Below are positions 1 through 8,356 of a stretch of 64,000 nt of DNA, piece after piece. Source of the stretch: Nitratireductor soli (GTDB taxonomy: Bacteria > Pseudomonadota > Alphaproteobacteria > Rhizobiales > Rhizobiaceae). Position 1 is the first letter of the stretch. Every line of letters starts with the position of its first letter. A program made the translations under genes and the position numbers. The stretch spans positions 248,001 to 312,000 of the forward strand of contig NZ_LFVY01000002.1 of NCBI RefSeq assembly GCF_001050155.1, read 5' to 3'. Below the pieces are notes generated by a model. The model was not told the DNA's origin, made no database searches, and saw only the letters and a program-made list of their open reading frames with translations.

Positions 1-712
1 CGCGGGTCATGTCCGAGGGGTAGCCGTCGAGCCGGCCGCCGGTGTCGATCAGCACGGCATCGCCGTTCTTCAGCCTGGTTTCGCCGGTGTGATGATGCGG
101 GAAGGCGCCGTTGCCGCCGAAGCAGACGCTGGTGAACACCGGCACCGCGCCGGCGGCCTTGTAGACATCGCGGATTGCCGCGGCCACCTCGAGCTCGGTG
201 ATGCCGGACTTCAGCGCATCGAAGCCGGCAAGCGTCGCCTTGTCGTTGAGCAGCGCGCTCGCCTTGAGCCGCCCATACTCGGCGTTGTCCTTGCGGGCAC
301 GCAGAAAACCCACCGTATCGTCGGTGAAACGGCGCTTTGCACCGGGCAGCGCGTCGAGCAACAGCAGGGCGAAGTCGGCCCGCATCGTCTCGTCGATCAC
401 CACGCTCGGGCTTTCCGGCAGGGCGGAAGCCTTGAGAAGATCGGCAAGTGCTGCATCCGGGCCATCGTCGTCGCGCCAGGCGAAGAAGGGCAGGTCGGTC
501 TTCCGGCGCGAGCTGTCGACATTCAGCGCCGGCATCAGGAAGCCGGCATGCTCCCGTGAAACGAGCAGCATCACCGGGCGTTCGTCGCCATGCGGGTCGA
601 GGCCGGCCACGTACATCATGTGGCTGGAAGGCCCGATCGCCACGAGGTCGGTGCCGGTCTCATGCATGCGCTTGCGCAGCGCTTCCAGGCGCTGCACGGA
701 GGTGTTGGACAT
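1..712 (-). CDS. M24-family (Xaa-Pro-type) metallopeptidase, 3' end outside window
   Basis: The N-terminal 237 residues of a creatinase/aminopeptidase-P-fold protein, reading off the left edge so the C-terminal part is missing. The first ~130 residues form the creatinase-type N-terminal domain (start MSNTSVQRLEALRKRM). The catalytic domain follows, and the first two metal-binding aspartates of the M24 site are visible in LIDTGG and SDMTR just before the edge. The ATG at 710-712 is preceded by GGGAG about nine bases upstream. It lies 76 bp downstream of a family 5 binding protein on the same strand, so it probably hydrolyses the imported dipeptide or N-substituted amino acid in the cytoplasm. 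Aminopeptidase P, prolidase and ectoine-hydrolase-type enzymes share this fold, so the substrate is not assigned. Confidence 0.8.
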   Translation of the reverse strand, partial: MSNTSVQRLEALRKRMHETGTDLVAIGPSSHMMYVAGLDPHGDERPVMLLVSREHAGFLMPALNVDSSRRKTDLPFFAWRDDDGPDAALADLLKASALPESPSVVIDETMRADFALLLLDALPGAKRRFTDDTVGFLRARKDNAEYGRLKASALLNDKATLAGFDALKSGITELEVAAAIRDVYKAAGAVPVFTSVCFGGNGAFPHHHTGETRLKNGDAVLIDTGGRLDGYPSDMTR

Positions 713-788
713 CAGGAAACTCCCTAAAAGGCCGAGGCGTGAAAAGACCGCCCCGGCGGCGGGGCGGCCCTGGATCACATGGGAAGCG

Positions 789-2375
789 TCAGTTCTTCGT
801 CACCAAGCGGTAGTAGACGAAATCCGAGGTGGCGCCGTTGACGTAGCCGTTGACCTTCTTGTCCATCGCCACCTGGTAGGTCGCCTGGAGCATGATGACG
901 ATCGGCGACTTGGCCTGCACCTGCTTCTGCAGTTCGACATACATCTCATTGCGCTTGTCGGGATCGGATTCCGAAAGCGCCGCCGAGGTCATGTCGTTCA
1001 TTTCGGCGGGCACGGCCCATCCGTTCCGCCAGGTCGTGGTGGCCTGGTAGTTGTCGTCCGAATTGTCGCGGTTGTAGGCGAAGGCCTTGGCGTTGGAGTG
1101 CGGGTCCATGAAGTCCGGCCCCCAATAGAGCAGCATCGCCTCATGGCTGCGCTCGCGGTACTTGGTGATGACCTGCGAGCCGGTGCCGGGGATGATGTCG
1201 AAATTGATGCCGCCTTCGGCAAAGCCCGCCTGCAGCGATTGCGCCATGTCGGTGAACGGTGTCGAGTTGATCACGTCGAGCGTCACCTTGATCGGCGTCT
1301 CGACGCCGGCATCGGCGAGGATCTGCTTGGCCTTCTCCGGGTCGTAGGTGTAGGGCGTCTCGTCATGGGAGCCGGGGAAGCCCTTCGGCCAGAAGGCCTG
1401 GTGGATTTCCATCTGCCCCTTCAGGAAACTGTCGGTCATGCCCTTGTAGTTGACCAGATAGCGCGCGGCTTCCCAGACGGCTTCCGGCTGCAACGCTTCC
1501 ACTTTCTGGTTGAAGGAGAGGAAGTGCACGGCCGCCTGCGGATAGGTTTCCACCTTGAGGTTATCGGCGCTGATGCCGCCGATCTGGTCCGGCGTCAGGT
1601 TGCGCGCCATGTCGACATCGCCCGACTGCAGCAGAAGCTGCTGGGTCGCCGCCTCCGCCACATGGCGGATGATGACACCCTCGACCTTCGGCGCGCCCTT
1701 GAAATAGTTTGCGTTGGCGGTGAGCCGCACCAGCTCGCCCGGCCGGTAGGCCGACAGGGCAAACGGGCCGGAGCCGGCGGAATTGGCGTTCAGCCATTTG
1801 TTGCCCATGTCGCCGTCGGCCTCGTGCTCCATCACCGTCTTCTCGTCGACGATGGAGGCGGGGCGGGCGGCCAGCACGTTGAGCACGAAGGCCGGCGAGA
1901 AATCGCCTTCGTATTTGAGGATCACCTGGTTGCCGTCGGCCGTGACCATGTCGCCGATGTTTTCCGGCGTCCAGCCCAGCTGGGTCAGGATGAAGGCCGG
2001 GGTCAGGTTGAGCTTGATCACCCGCGAGAAGGAGAACACCACGTCCTCGGCGCGCACGGGATTGCCCGAATGGAAGGTCGCTCCGTCGCGCATGGTGAAG
2101 GTGATCGTCTTGGCGTCGGCGTCCGCCTGCCACTCCGAGGCGAGGCCGGCTGCCAGCACGGTGGTGTCCTCGGCATCGTACTGCACCAGGCGGTCATAGA
2201 CGTTGGACACCAGCTCGCCCGACGAGAACTCATAGGCCTGCGCCGGGTCGATGGCGACGATGTCATCGATGTTCTGCGCCACGACGAGCAGATTGTCGGG
2301 CGTGGCCGCCAGCGCCTGCTGCGATAGGGGCATTGCTAAAGCGGCCGCGAGCAGGGCCGTCTTGAAGAGTCTCAT
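789..2375 (-). CDS. ABC transporter family 5 substrate-binding protein (peptide/opine type)
   Basis: Periplasmic solute-binding protein of 528 residues, the usual size for the DppA/OppA class. Residues 1-23 are a Sec signal peptide (MRLFKTALLAAALAMPLSQQ..ALA). The family hallmarks follow: an early region naming the bound state (VVAQNIDDIVAIDPAQAYEF), a FTMRDGATFHSG segment and the DVVFSFSR motif. The start at 2375 overlaps the stop of the upstream regulator gene as ATGA, which fixes it over longer in-frame alternatives. Its partner membrane and ATPase genes are not downstream but divergently transcribed from 3290. The M24 peptidase downstream suggests a peptide-like ligand. The ligand itself cannot be read from sequence. 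Confidence 0.88.
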   Translation of the reverse strand: MRLFKTALLAAALAMPLSQQALAATPDNLLVVAQNIDDIVAIDPAQAYEFSSGELVSNVYDRLVQYDAEDTTVLAAGLASEWQADADAKTITFTMRDGATFHSGNPVRAEDVVFSFSRVIKLNLTPAFILTQLGWTPENIGDMVTADGNQVILKYEGDFSPAFVLNVLAARPASIVDEKTVMEHEADGDMGNKWLNANSAGSGPFALSAYRPGELVRLTANANYFKGAPKVEGVIIRHVAEAATQQLLLQSGDVDMARNLTPDQIGGISADNLKVETYPQAAVHFLSFNQKVEALQPEAVWEAARYLVNYKGMTDSFLKGQMEIHQAFWPKGFPGSHDETPYTYDPEKAKQILADAGVETPIKVTLDVINSTPFTDMAQSLQAGFAEGGINFDIIPGTGSQVITKYRERSHEAMLLYWGPDFMDPHSNAKAFAYNRDNSDDNYQATTTWRNGWAVPAEMNDMTSAALSESDPDKRNEMYVELQKQVQAKSPIVIMLQATYQVAMDKKVNGYVNGATSDFVYYRLVTKN

Positions 2376-3058
2376 GTCTTCTCCTCCGTGGTTTTGGATT
2401 TGCTCTTGTTCGATGAACCGGCCGGGTTGCCGCTCTTGTCCGGCGACACCAGTGTGACGCGGTTTGCCGACTGGCCGGCAGCGTTGAACAGGGTCAGCGT
2501 GCCGCTCCACAGGATGCGGGCCGGCACGTCATTCGGATTCTTCCAGGCATGCGGGACATTGCCGCGATAATGCAGGCTGTCGCCGGCCTTCATCACCATC
2601 TCCTTGCCGTCGAGATACTGGGTGATCGAGCCTTCCAGCATGTAGATCAGCTCTTCGCCCTCGTGGCTGACCGTCTCCGAGGCATAGCCGGGCGGCACGG
2701 TGAGGATGAAGGAGGAAAGCTGGTTGCCGGGAAACTCCGCACCGAGCCGTTCGTAGATGACCGACGAGCCGGCTATGGAGAAGCGCGGGCGCGTTTCCTC
2801 GCGGGTCAAGGCATCCTCGGCGCGCGGCTGGGCGATGAAATAATCGAGGCCGACGCCGAGCGCACGGGCAATGCCGGCCAGCGTGCCGAGTGTCGGCGTC
2901 GCGTTGTCGCGTTCCACCTGGCTGAGATAGCCGACCGAGAGGCTCGCCGCGTCGCCAAGCTGTTGCAGGGTCAACCCGAGCTGCCGCCGCCGCGCGCGAA
3001 TGAGAACGCCGATTTTGGTCTCGGTTTCGGTGGCGACGCGGGCCGGTTGAATACTCAA
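2372..3058 (-). CDS. XRE-family regulator with C-terminal cupin sensor domain
   Basis: 228-residue transcription factor. Residues ~16-70 are an XRE helix-turn-helix (LGLTLQQLGDAASLSVGYLS). Residues ~130-205 form a small cupin barrel with the usual PPGYASETVSHEGEE and LHYRGNVPHAW stretches. This architecture is typical of PuuR-like regulators that sense a small metabolite of the pathway they control. The likely start is TTG at 3056-3058: a stop codon lies immediately upstream in frame, and a GGGGG stretch sits about nine bases before it. It overlaps the binding-protein start by four bases (ATGA), so the two are translationally coupled. It probably regulates its own operon and the divergent transporter at 3290. 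Confidence 0.85.
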   Translation of the reverse strand: MSIQPARVATETETKIGVLIRARRRQLGLTLQQLGDAASLSVGYLSQVERDNATPTLGTLAGIARALGVGLDYFIAQPRAEDALTREETRPRFSIAGSSVIYERLGAEFPGNQLSSFILTVPPGYASETVSHEGEELIYMLEGSITQYLDGKEMVMKAGDSLHYRGNVPHAWKNPNDVPARILWSGTLTLFNAAGQSANRVTLVSPDKSGNPAGSSNKSKSKTTEEKT

Positions 3059-3289
3059 AGATTATTCCCCCACAAAAATTTTTTTGATGTAACCAGATTT
3101 TTTTGTATGCTCCAAGAACTTTTTTAAGCGGTTCTCGATGGCGTCGAAGACGACTGTCCAGTCAAAACCGCATGAAAACAAACAGTTGGAGCGGCAGCGG
3201 CCACACCGGTAGCACGCCGCCTCATCATTGCAGGGGCGATTGGTTGTCGGCATCGTTGGAAGAATCGGGCGCACGCAGCGAGGTGCAGC
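3059..3289. promoter_or_regulatory. Divergent promoter region with spaced T-tracts
   Basis: 231-bp gap between the divergent regulator/binding-protein and permease operons, so it must hold both promoters. The regulator-proximal third is strikingly AT-rich and holds three T-runs (3079-3085, 3098-3104, 3120-3125) spaced 19 and 22 bases, roughly two helical turns. Such spaced tracts can bend DNA or mark repeated operator half-sites. No confident -35/-10 pair was recognised. Confidence 0.5.
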
Positions 3290-4387
3290 GTGGCGTTTGA
3301 ACCCTCGGCGGACGAGAAAATCGTCGGCGCAAAAACCGCCGGTGGACGAATGAGCGGGCTCGCCGGGCGCGCCTGGGACGGCACGTTGAGCATCCTGTTT
3401 TTTGCTCTGGTTCTTGCCGGCACCTTCCTCGGCCTGCTTGCCATCACCTTCTTCATCGGCCGCGTGGTTCCCATCGATCCGGTCCTGTCTGTGGTCGGCG
3501 ACCGCGCGACGAAGGAAGTCTATGAGGCAGCCCGCCAGGCCATGGGCCTCGACCGGCCGCTCATCGTCCAGTTCTTCTCCTATGTCGGCGATGTGCTGAC
3601 CGGCGACCTCGGCAATTCGGTCTCTACCGGCAGGCCGGTGGTCGACGATCTGGCGCGGTTCTTCCCGGCGACGCTGGAAATGGCGACGATCGGCATCATC
3701 ATCGGCGTTGCCCTTGGCGTGCCGATGGGGGTCCTGGCCGCCACCCGGCAGGGAAGCTGGATAGACCAGGTGATCCGCGTTCTCGGCCTGCTCGGTTATT
3801 CCGTGCCGGCCTTCTGGCTGGGGCTGGTCGGCCTTGCCGTCTTCTATGCCGGCCTTGGCTGGGTCGCCGGGCCGGGGCGCATCGACATCTTCTATGACGG
3901 CCTGCTCGATCCCGTAACCGGCCTTTACCTGGCCGACAGCGCGCTCGCCGGCGAGTGGGACATTTTCTGGAACGCGCTCGACCATCTGGCCCTGCCGGCC
4001 TCGATCCTCGGCTTCTTCTCGCTCGCCTACATCGCCCGCATGACCCGCTCTTTCATGCTGGACCAGCTCGGCCAGGAATATGTGACGACGGCGCGGGTGA
4101 AGGGCGTTTCCGAGCGCCGGGTGATCTGGCGGCATGCCTTCTATCCGATCCGCATCCAGCTGATCACCGTCATCGGCCTGTCCTACGCGGCGCTGCTCGA
4201 GGGCTCGGTGATGATCGAGACGGTGTTTTCGTGGCCAGGCATCGGCAACTACCTGACCACCGCGCTGCTCAACGCCGACATGAACGCCGTGCTCGGCGCG
4301 ACGCTGGTGATCGGCTCCGTCTTCATTCTCATCAACAAGGTCTCCGACGTGCTCTACCGTATTCTTGACCCGAGGGCCCGCCGATGA
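3290..4387 (+). CDS. ABC transporter permease, DppB type
   Basis: Inner-membrane permease of 365 residues with about six transmembrane segments. It carries the binding-protein-dependent transport (BPD) loop near the C-terminus (EYVTTARVKGVSERRVIWRH), the coupling helix that docks on the ATPase. Two starts are possible. GTG at 3290 has GAGGTG four bases upstream. ATG at 3350 has GGTGGA and would remove a 20-residue polar extension; the first membrane segment begins after both. It is the first gene of a five-gene operon in which the transporter cistrons all overlap by four bases. Domain order and overlap match the Dpp/Opp/Nik class. Confidence 0.88.
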   Translation: MAFEPSADEKIVGAKTAGGRMSGLAGRAWDGTLSILFFALVLAGTFLGLLAITFFIGRVVPIDPVLSVVGDRATKEVYEAARQAMGLDRPLIVQFFSYVGDVLTGDLGNSVSTGRPVVDDLARFFPATLEMATIGIIIGVALGVPMGVLAATRQGSWIDQVIRVLGLLGYSVPAFWLGLVGLAVFYAGLGWVAGPGRIDIFYDGLLDPVTGLYLADSALAGEWDIFWNALDHLALPASILGFFSLAYIARMTRSFMLDQLGQEYVTTARVKGVSERRVIWRHAFYPIRIQLITVIGLSYAALLEGSVMIETVFSWPGIGNYLTTALLNADMNAVLGATLVIGSVFILINKVSDVLYRILDPRARR

Positions 4388-5289
4388 CCGCCTTGCGCAC
4401 CTGGCTTCTCGACGATTCCCCGGCATCGCGCCTGCAGGCCAATCTCGGCCGGGCCTGGCGTGTATGGACCGCGTTGCTGCGCAATCCTCTGGCCGTGGTC
4501 GGCGGGCTGATCATCCTCGTCCTGATCGTCATGGCGATTTTCGCCCCGCTGATCGCACCTTATTCGCCGATCGGTCAGGACCTCGCCAACCGCCTCATGC
4601 CGCCCTCCGCCGCGCACTGGATGGGCACGGACGAACTCGGCCGAGACATCTATTCGCGCGTCGTCTACGGCGCACGCATCACGTTGCTGATCGTTACCAT
4701 GGTGGCCGTCATAGCGGCGCCCGTCGGCCTGGTGATCGGCGCGGTGTCCGGTTATTTCGGCGGCTGGGCCGACCGCATCCTGATGGGTGTCACCGATATC
4801 TTTCTGTCGATGCCGAAGCTGATCCTGGCGTTGGCCTTTGTCGCAGCACTTGGACCCGGCATCGAGAACGCCATCATCGCCATCGCCATCACCGCCTGGC
4901 CGGTCTACGCGCGCATCGCCCGCGCCGAGACGATCACCTTCCGCGACGCCGAATTCATCGCCGCGATCCGCCTTCAGGGCGCATCCTCGACGCGCGTCAT
5001 CCTGCGCCACGTGCTGCCGCTGTGCGCCTCGTCGACCATCATCCGCGTGACGCTCGACATGGCCGGCATCATCCTGACGGCCGCCGGCCTCGGCTTTCTC
5101 GGCCTCGGCGCGCAGCCGCCGCTGCCCGAATGGGGAGCGATGATCGCCCGCGGCCGCAACTTCATTCTCGACCAGTGGTGGGTCGCCACCATGCCGGGCT
5201 TCGCCATCATCCTCGTCAGCCTCGGCTTCTGCTTCCTCGGCGACGGCTTGCGCGACGTGCTCGATCCCAAGCAGGGAGGCAAGCAATGA
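4384..5289 (+). CDS. ABC transporter permease, DppC type
   Basis: 301-residue second permease subunit. A cytoplasmic N-terminus precedes one membrane helix (about residues 37-60), then a periplasmic stretch with the family's MGTDELGRDIYSRVVYGAR motif, then five further helices. The BPD loop reads FIAAIRLQGASSTRVILRH. It overlaps the upstream permease by four bases (ATGA) and the downstream ATPase gene likewise, so all are co-translated. DppC-class subunits pair with DppB to form the channel. Confidence 0.9.
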   Translation: MTALRTWLLDDSPASRLQANLGRAWRVWTALLRNPLAVVGGLIILVLIVMAIFAPLIAPYSPIGQDLANRLMPPSAAHWMGTDELGRDIYSRVVYGARITLLIVTMVAVIAAPVGLVIGAVSGYFGGWADRILMGVTDIFLSMPKLILALAFVAALGPGIENAIIAIAITAWPVYARIARAETITFRDAEFIAAIRLQGASSTRVILRHVLPLCASSTIIRVTLDMAGIILTAAGLGFLGLGAQPPLPEWGAMIARGRNFILDQWWVATMPGFAIILVSLGFCFLGDGLRDVLDPKQGGKQ

Positions 5290-6131
5290 CCGTCCCGCTG
5301 CTCGATATCGAGAATCTGACCGTCACCTTCCCCACGGCGACAGGGCCGGTCGATGTGGTGAAGGGCATTTCCTTTTCGCTGGGCCGCGAACGGCTCGGCA
5401 TTGTCGGCGAGAGCGGTTCCGGCAAGTCGATGACCGGCCGTGCCATCCTGAAGCTGATCCGCCGGCCGGGCCGCGTGACGGCCGACGAGATGGTGTTCGA
5501 CGGCATCGACCTGACCACGCAGAGCGAGAAGGACATGCGGCATCTGCGCGGCGCGCGCATCTCCATGGTGATGCAGGATCCGAAATTCTCGCTCAACCCG
5601 GTGATGACGGTCGGCGCGCAGATCGCCGAGGCCCTGGTGACGCACAAGAAGCTGCCGCGTCGCGAGTTGCAGGCGCGCGTGCTGTCCATGCTGGAGGCCG
5701 TGCGCATCAACGAGCCGGAGCGCGTGGCCAGGCTCTATCCGCACGAGGTTTCCGGCGGCATGGGCCAGCGCATCATGATCGCCATGATGCTGATCCCCGA
5801 GCCCGACCTGCTGATCGCCGACGAGCCCACTTCGGCGCTCGACGTCTCGGTCCAGGCGCAGGTGCTCGACATCATCGACGATCTCGTCACCGGCAAGGGC
5901 ATGGGCCTGATCCTGATCAGCCACGACCTGAACCTGGTGGCCCGCTATTGCGACCGCATCCTGGTGATGAATGGCGGCGAGATCGTCGAAGAATGCAAGG
6001 CGAGCGAGTTGCACCAGGCCAGGCATCCCTACACGCGCGGCCTGCTCGCCGCCATGCCGCGCATGGACGAGGATCGCGAGGAACTGCCCGTGCTCGACCG
6101 CAGCACCTGGACGACGGGAGCCGGCACATGA
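5286..6131 (+). CDS. ABC transporter ATPase, DppD type
   Basis: 281-residue nucleotide-binding subunit. Walker A is GESGSGKS, the Q-loop lies in MVMQDPKFSLNP, the signature is VSGGMGQR (a G replaces the more usual R or Q in the fourth position), and Walker B with its catalytic Glu is [12 protein letters not shown]. The H-loop is ISHDLN. The start at 5286 is fixed by the four-base overlap with the permease stop. The C-terminal oligopeptide/dipeptide extension that usually carries an iron-sulfur cysteine motif is short here, ending soon after HPYTRGLLAAMPR. Confidence 0.9.
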   Translation: MTVPLLDIENLTVTFPTATGPVDVVKGISFSLGRERLGIVGESGSGKSMTGRAILKLIRRPGRVTADEMVFDGIDLTTQSEKDMRHLRGARISMVMQDPKFSLNPVMTVGAQIAEALVTHKKLPRRELQARVLSMLEAVRINEPERVARLYPHEVSGGMGQRIMIAMMLIPEPDLLIADEPTSALDVSVQAQVLDIIDDLVTGKGMGLILISHDLNLVARYCDRILVMNGGEIVEECKASELHQARHPYTRGLLAAMPRMDEDREELPVLDRSTWTTGAGT

Positions 6132-6880
6132 CCGATGCGGCGATCCATCTCGAAAACCTCTCCATCAGCTACGGCAAGACGCCGGTGGTGCACGATGTGA
6201 CCTTCTCGGTGGCCGAAGGCGAGAGCTTCGCCCTGGTCGGCGAATCCGGCTCGGGCAAATCGACCATCCTCAGGGCAATCACTGGGCTCGCACCGGATTG
6301 GACCGGCGCCATCTCCGTGCTGGGCAAGCCGCGCGGCCATGCGCCCGACCGCGACTTCGCAAAAATCTGCCAGATGGTGTTCCAGGACCCCTATGGCTCG
6401 ATCCACCCGCGCAAGACGGTCGACGACTGTTTGGCCGAGCCGCTGGCCGTGCATGGCATTGGCGGGCGCGACACCCGCGTCAAGGACATGCTGGCTGCCG
6501 TCGGTCTCGACCAGCGCTTCCGCTTTCGCTTCCCGCATCAGCTTTCCGGCGGCCAGCGCCAGCGCGTGGCCATCGCCCGCGCCCTGATGCTCGAGCCGCG
6601 CGTCATGCTGCTCGACGAGCCGACCTCGGCGCTCGATGTTTCGGTGCAGGCGGAAATCCTCAACCTGCTCAAGAAGCTGCGTCGCGAGCAGGGCCTGACC
6701 TACCTGATGGTGACCCACAATCTGCCGGTGGTTTCCTTCCTCTGCGACCGGCTGGCGGTGATGCGCCATGGCCGCGTGGTGGAGATCGCCGATGTCGCGG
6801 CGTTGAAGACGGGACGGCTTGCCGATCCCTATTCGCGCGAACTCTACGCCGCCAGCGGCGGCGCCCTGCAACCCGCCTGA
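6128..6880 (+). CDS. ABC transporter ATPase, DppF type
   Basis: 250-residue nucleotide-binding subunit, the partner of the preceding DppD-type ATPase in a heterodimer. Walker A is GESGSGKST, the Q-loop region MVFQDPYGSIHP, the signature LSGGQRQR, Walker B VMLLDEPTSALD and the H-loop VTHNL. It is shorter than typical DppF (about 330 residues) because the oligopeptide C-terminal extension is absent. The ATG at 6128 overlaps the upstream stop by four bases. Confidence 0.9.
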   Translation: MTDAAIHLENLSISYGKTPVVHDVTFSVAEGESFALVGESGSGKSTILRAITGLAPDWTGAISVLGKPRGHAPDRDFAKICQMVFQDPYGSIHPRKTVDDCLAEPLAVHGIGGRDTRVKDMLAAVGLDQRFRFRFPHQLSGGQRQRVAIARALMLEPRVMLLDEPTSALDVSVQAEILNLLKKLRREQGLTYLMVTHNLPVVSFLCDRLAVMRHGRVVEIADVAALKTGRLADPYSRELYAASGGALQPA

Positions 6881-6895
6881 TCCAGAGACGAGAAC

Positions 6896-7393
6896 ATGAC
6901 CGATTTTGCCGGCCCGCTGGCCGATTTCGACCGCGCGCTGTCGCTTGCCACCACGCCAGACGCGCCATTCGACGCGCTCATGGAGCTGACCCGCGCCGTG
7001 GTCGGCGCGAAGCTGTTCACCTTCATGACGGCGGACATGAAGACCGAGACCGCCAGCCGCTCCTATACCTCGCATCCGCAGGAATATCCGGTTTCCGGCA
7101 CCAAGCCGATCCACTACGACCGCTGGTTCGAGACGGTGCACAGGAAGCGCCAGTGCTTCGTCGCCAACACGCTGGCCGACATCGACACGGTGTTTCCCGA
7201 TGCCGCGCTGATCGGCAGGCTTGGCTGCGGCTCGGTCATCAACCTGCCGGTGGTGCTGGGCGACACGCTGGTCGGCACGGTCAACATGCTCGATGTCGAG
7301 CACCACTACACGCCCGAACGCGTGGCGCTGGCGAAAGCCTGGCTGTCCGTGCCGGCGAAGGCTGCCTATCTGGCCGGACGGGCGCTGGGGTAA
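6896..7393 (+). CDS. GAF-domain protein
   Basis: A single-domain protein of 165 residues. It has GAF-like sequence throughout: an N-terminal helix around residues 20-40 (LMELTRAVVGAKLFTF) and the conserved core near LGCGSVINLPVVLGDTLVGT followed by VNMLD. It has no output domain. It follows the ATPase gene by 15 bp, so it is probably the last gene of the transporter operon. GAF folds bind small ligands, and stand-alone forms may also be enzymes (for example free methionine-R-sulfoxide reductase), but the cysteines expected for that activity are not evident. A ligand-binding accessory role for the imported substrate is a guess. Confidence 0.75.
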   Translation: MTDFAGPLADFDRALSLATTPDAPFDALMELTRAVVGAKLFTFMTADMKTETASRSYTSHPQEYPVSGTKPIHYDRWFETVHRKRQCFVANTLADIDTVFPDAALIGRLGCGSVINLPVVLGDTLVGTVNMLDVEHHYTPERVALAKAWLSVPAKAAYLAGRALG

Positions 7394-7481
7394 GCGTCGC
7401 GCAGCGGCGGACAACGGCGCCCTCGACTCTGCGCTTCGAGTCGGCGACGCGAGCGGAGGTGGTGCGCCAACGGTATGGCCC

Positions 7482-7507
7482 CCTTCTCCCCGCACGCGGG
7501 GAGAAGG
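7482..7507. repeat. CTCCCCGC palindromic repeat / hairpin
   Basis: Perfect 12-base arms (CCTTCTCCCCGC and its complement) around a two-base centre. It sits between the convergent GAF and IclR genes, where it may end both transcripts. The same CTCCCCG..CGGGGAG core occurs at 15269-15294, 27647-27672 and 53041-53075, so it is a dispersed repeat rather than a dedicated terminator. Confidence 0.75.
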
Positions 7508-7514
7508 AAGCTGT

Positions 7515-8324
7515 TCACCCCCGCCGCGACCAGCCGAGGCGTTCCTCGATGCGCCGGGCGCTTTGCTGCACCAGCGCTTTCAGGTCGGGGTTCTTCTGCT
7601 CCACCTTGTGATCGGGCACGACGATGGACACGGTGGCGCGGCATGCGCCGTCCGTGTCGAGGATGGGCGCGGCGATGCAGGCGACCGAGAAGTCGGATTC
7701 GCCCGCCTGGATCGACAGCTTTTCATCGTATGCCTTGCGCGCCGCTTCCGAGAGTGTCGCGACATCGGTCTCCGCATTGCCGGTCGGCGAGGGGCGCGCC
7801 GCGTGCGACAGGATCGCCTGGCGCTCGTCATCGGGCAGATGGCCGATGAGCAGCCGGCCGGACGCCGACCAGTTGAGCGGCGTGCGCGATCCGACGCGCG
7901 AGGAAACATGGAAATGGTCCGGCCCGTCGACCATGGCCAGCACCACCATGTGATCGCCGTCGCGGCCGCAGATCTGCACCGTCTCGCGCGAGCCGAGCGC
8001 CAAATCGGTCATCTCCTGCGTGGCGGCGGACAGAAGGTCGAGGCGGCGCGCATAGGTCAGGCCATAGTGATAGAGGCGCGGGCCGAACCACAGCGCGCCG
8101 TTCTCCTGCCGGTCGAGCATTTCCTTCGCCACCATGTCCTCGACGATGCCGTAGACCGTCGATAGCGGCGCGCCGACGGCGCGGGCGATCTCGTAGGCGG
8201 TGGCCGGCTGGTCGGAATCCTGCAGGAAATCGAGTATCTGCAGAATGCGGTCGAGCGCGCTGGTTCGCGTGCGCTTCTGCACCGTCTCTTCCGTCATGGT
8301 TTGCGTGTTCACGGTTCCATCCAT
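7515..8324 (-). CDS. IclR-family transcriptional regulator
   Basis: 269-residue regulator. After a short polar leader, residues ~20-75 form a winged helix-turn-helix (RILQILDFLQ, then SDQPATAYEIARAVGAPLSTVYGI). The rest is the IclR ligand-binding domain, with the typical CGRDGDHMVVLAMVDGPD segment and a C-terminal FSVACIAAPILD stretch. Starts at 8324 (ATG) and 8297 (ATG) are both possible and neither has a strong ribosome-binding site. It follows the PLP-enzyme gene by 32 bp on the same strand, so it may be the distal gene of the 20146-to-7515 catabolic unit and its likely regulator. Confidence 0.88.
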   Translation of the reverse strand: MDGTVNTQTMTEETVQKRTRTSALDRILQILDFLQDSDQPATAYEIARAVGAPLSTVYGIVEDMVAKEMLDRQENGALWFGPRLYHYGLTYARRLDLLSAATQEMTDLALGSRETVQICGRDGDHMVVLAMVDGPDHFHVSSRVGSRTPLNWSASGRLLIGHLPDDERQAILSHAARPSPTGNAETDVATLSEAARKAYDEKLSIQAGESDFSVACIAAPILDTDGACRATVSIVVPDHKVEQKNPDLKALVQQSARRIEERLGWSRRG

Positions 8325-8356
8325 CCGGCTGTGTCCATGCGCTATAGCATTTGCGC

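Noticed and set aside
198-2327. A 709-codon open frame on the plus strand opposite the first binding-protein gene.
   Set aside because: It is antisense to a clear binding-protein gene with signal peptide and motifs. Its translation is Arg/Ser/His-rich low-complexity sequence, typical of non-coding frames in high-GC DNA.
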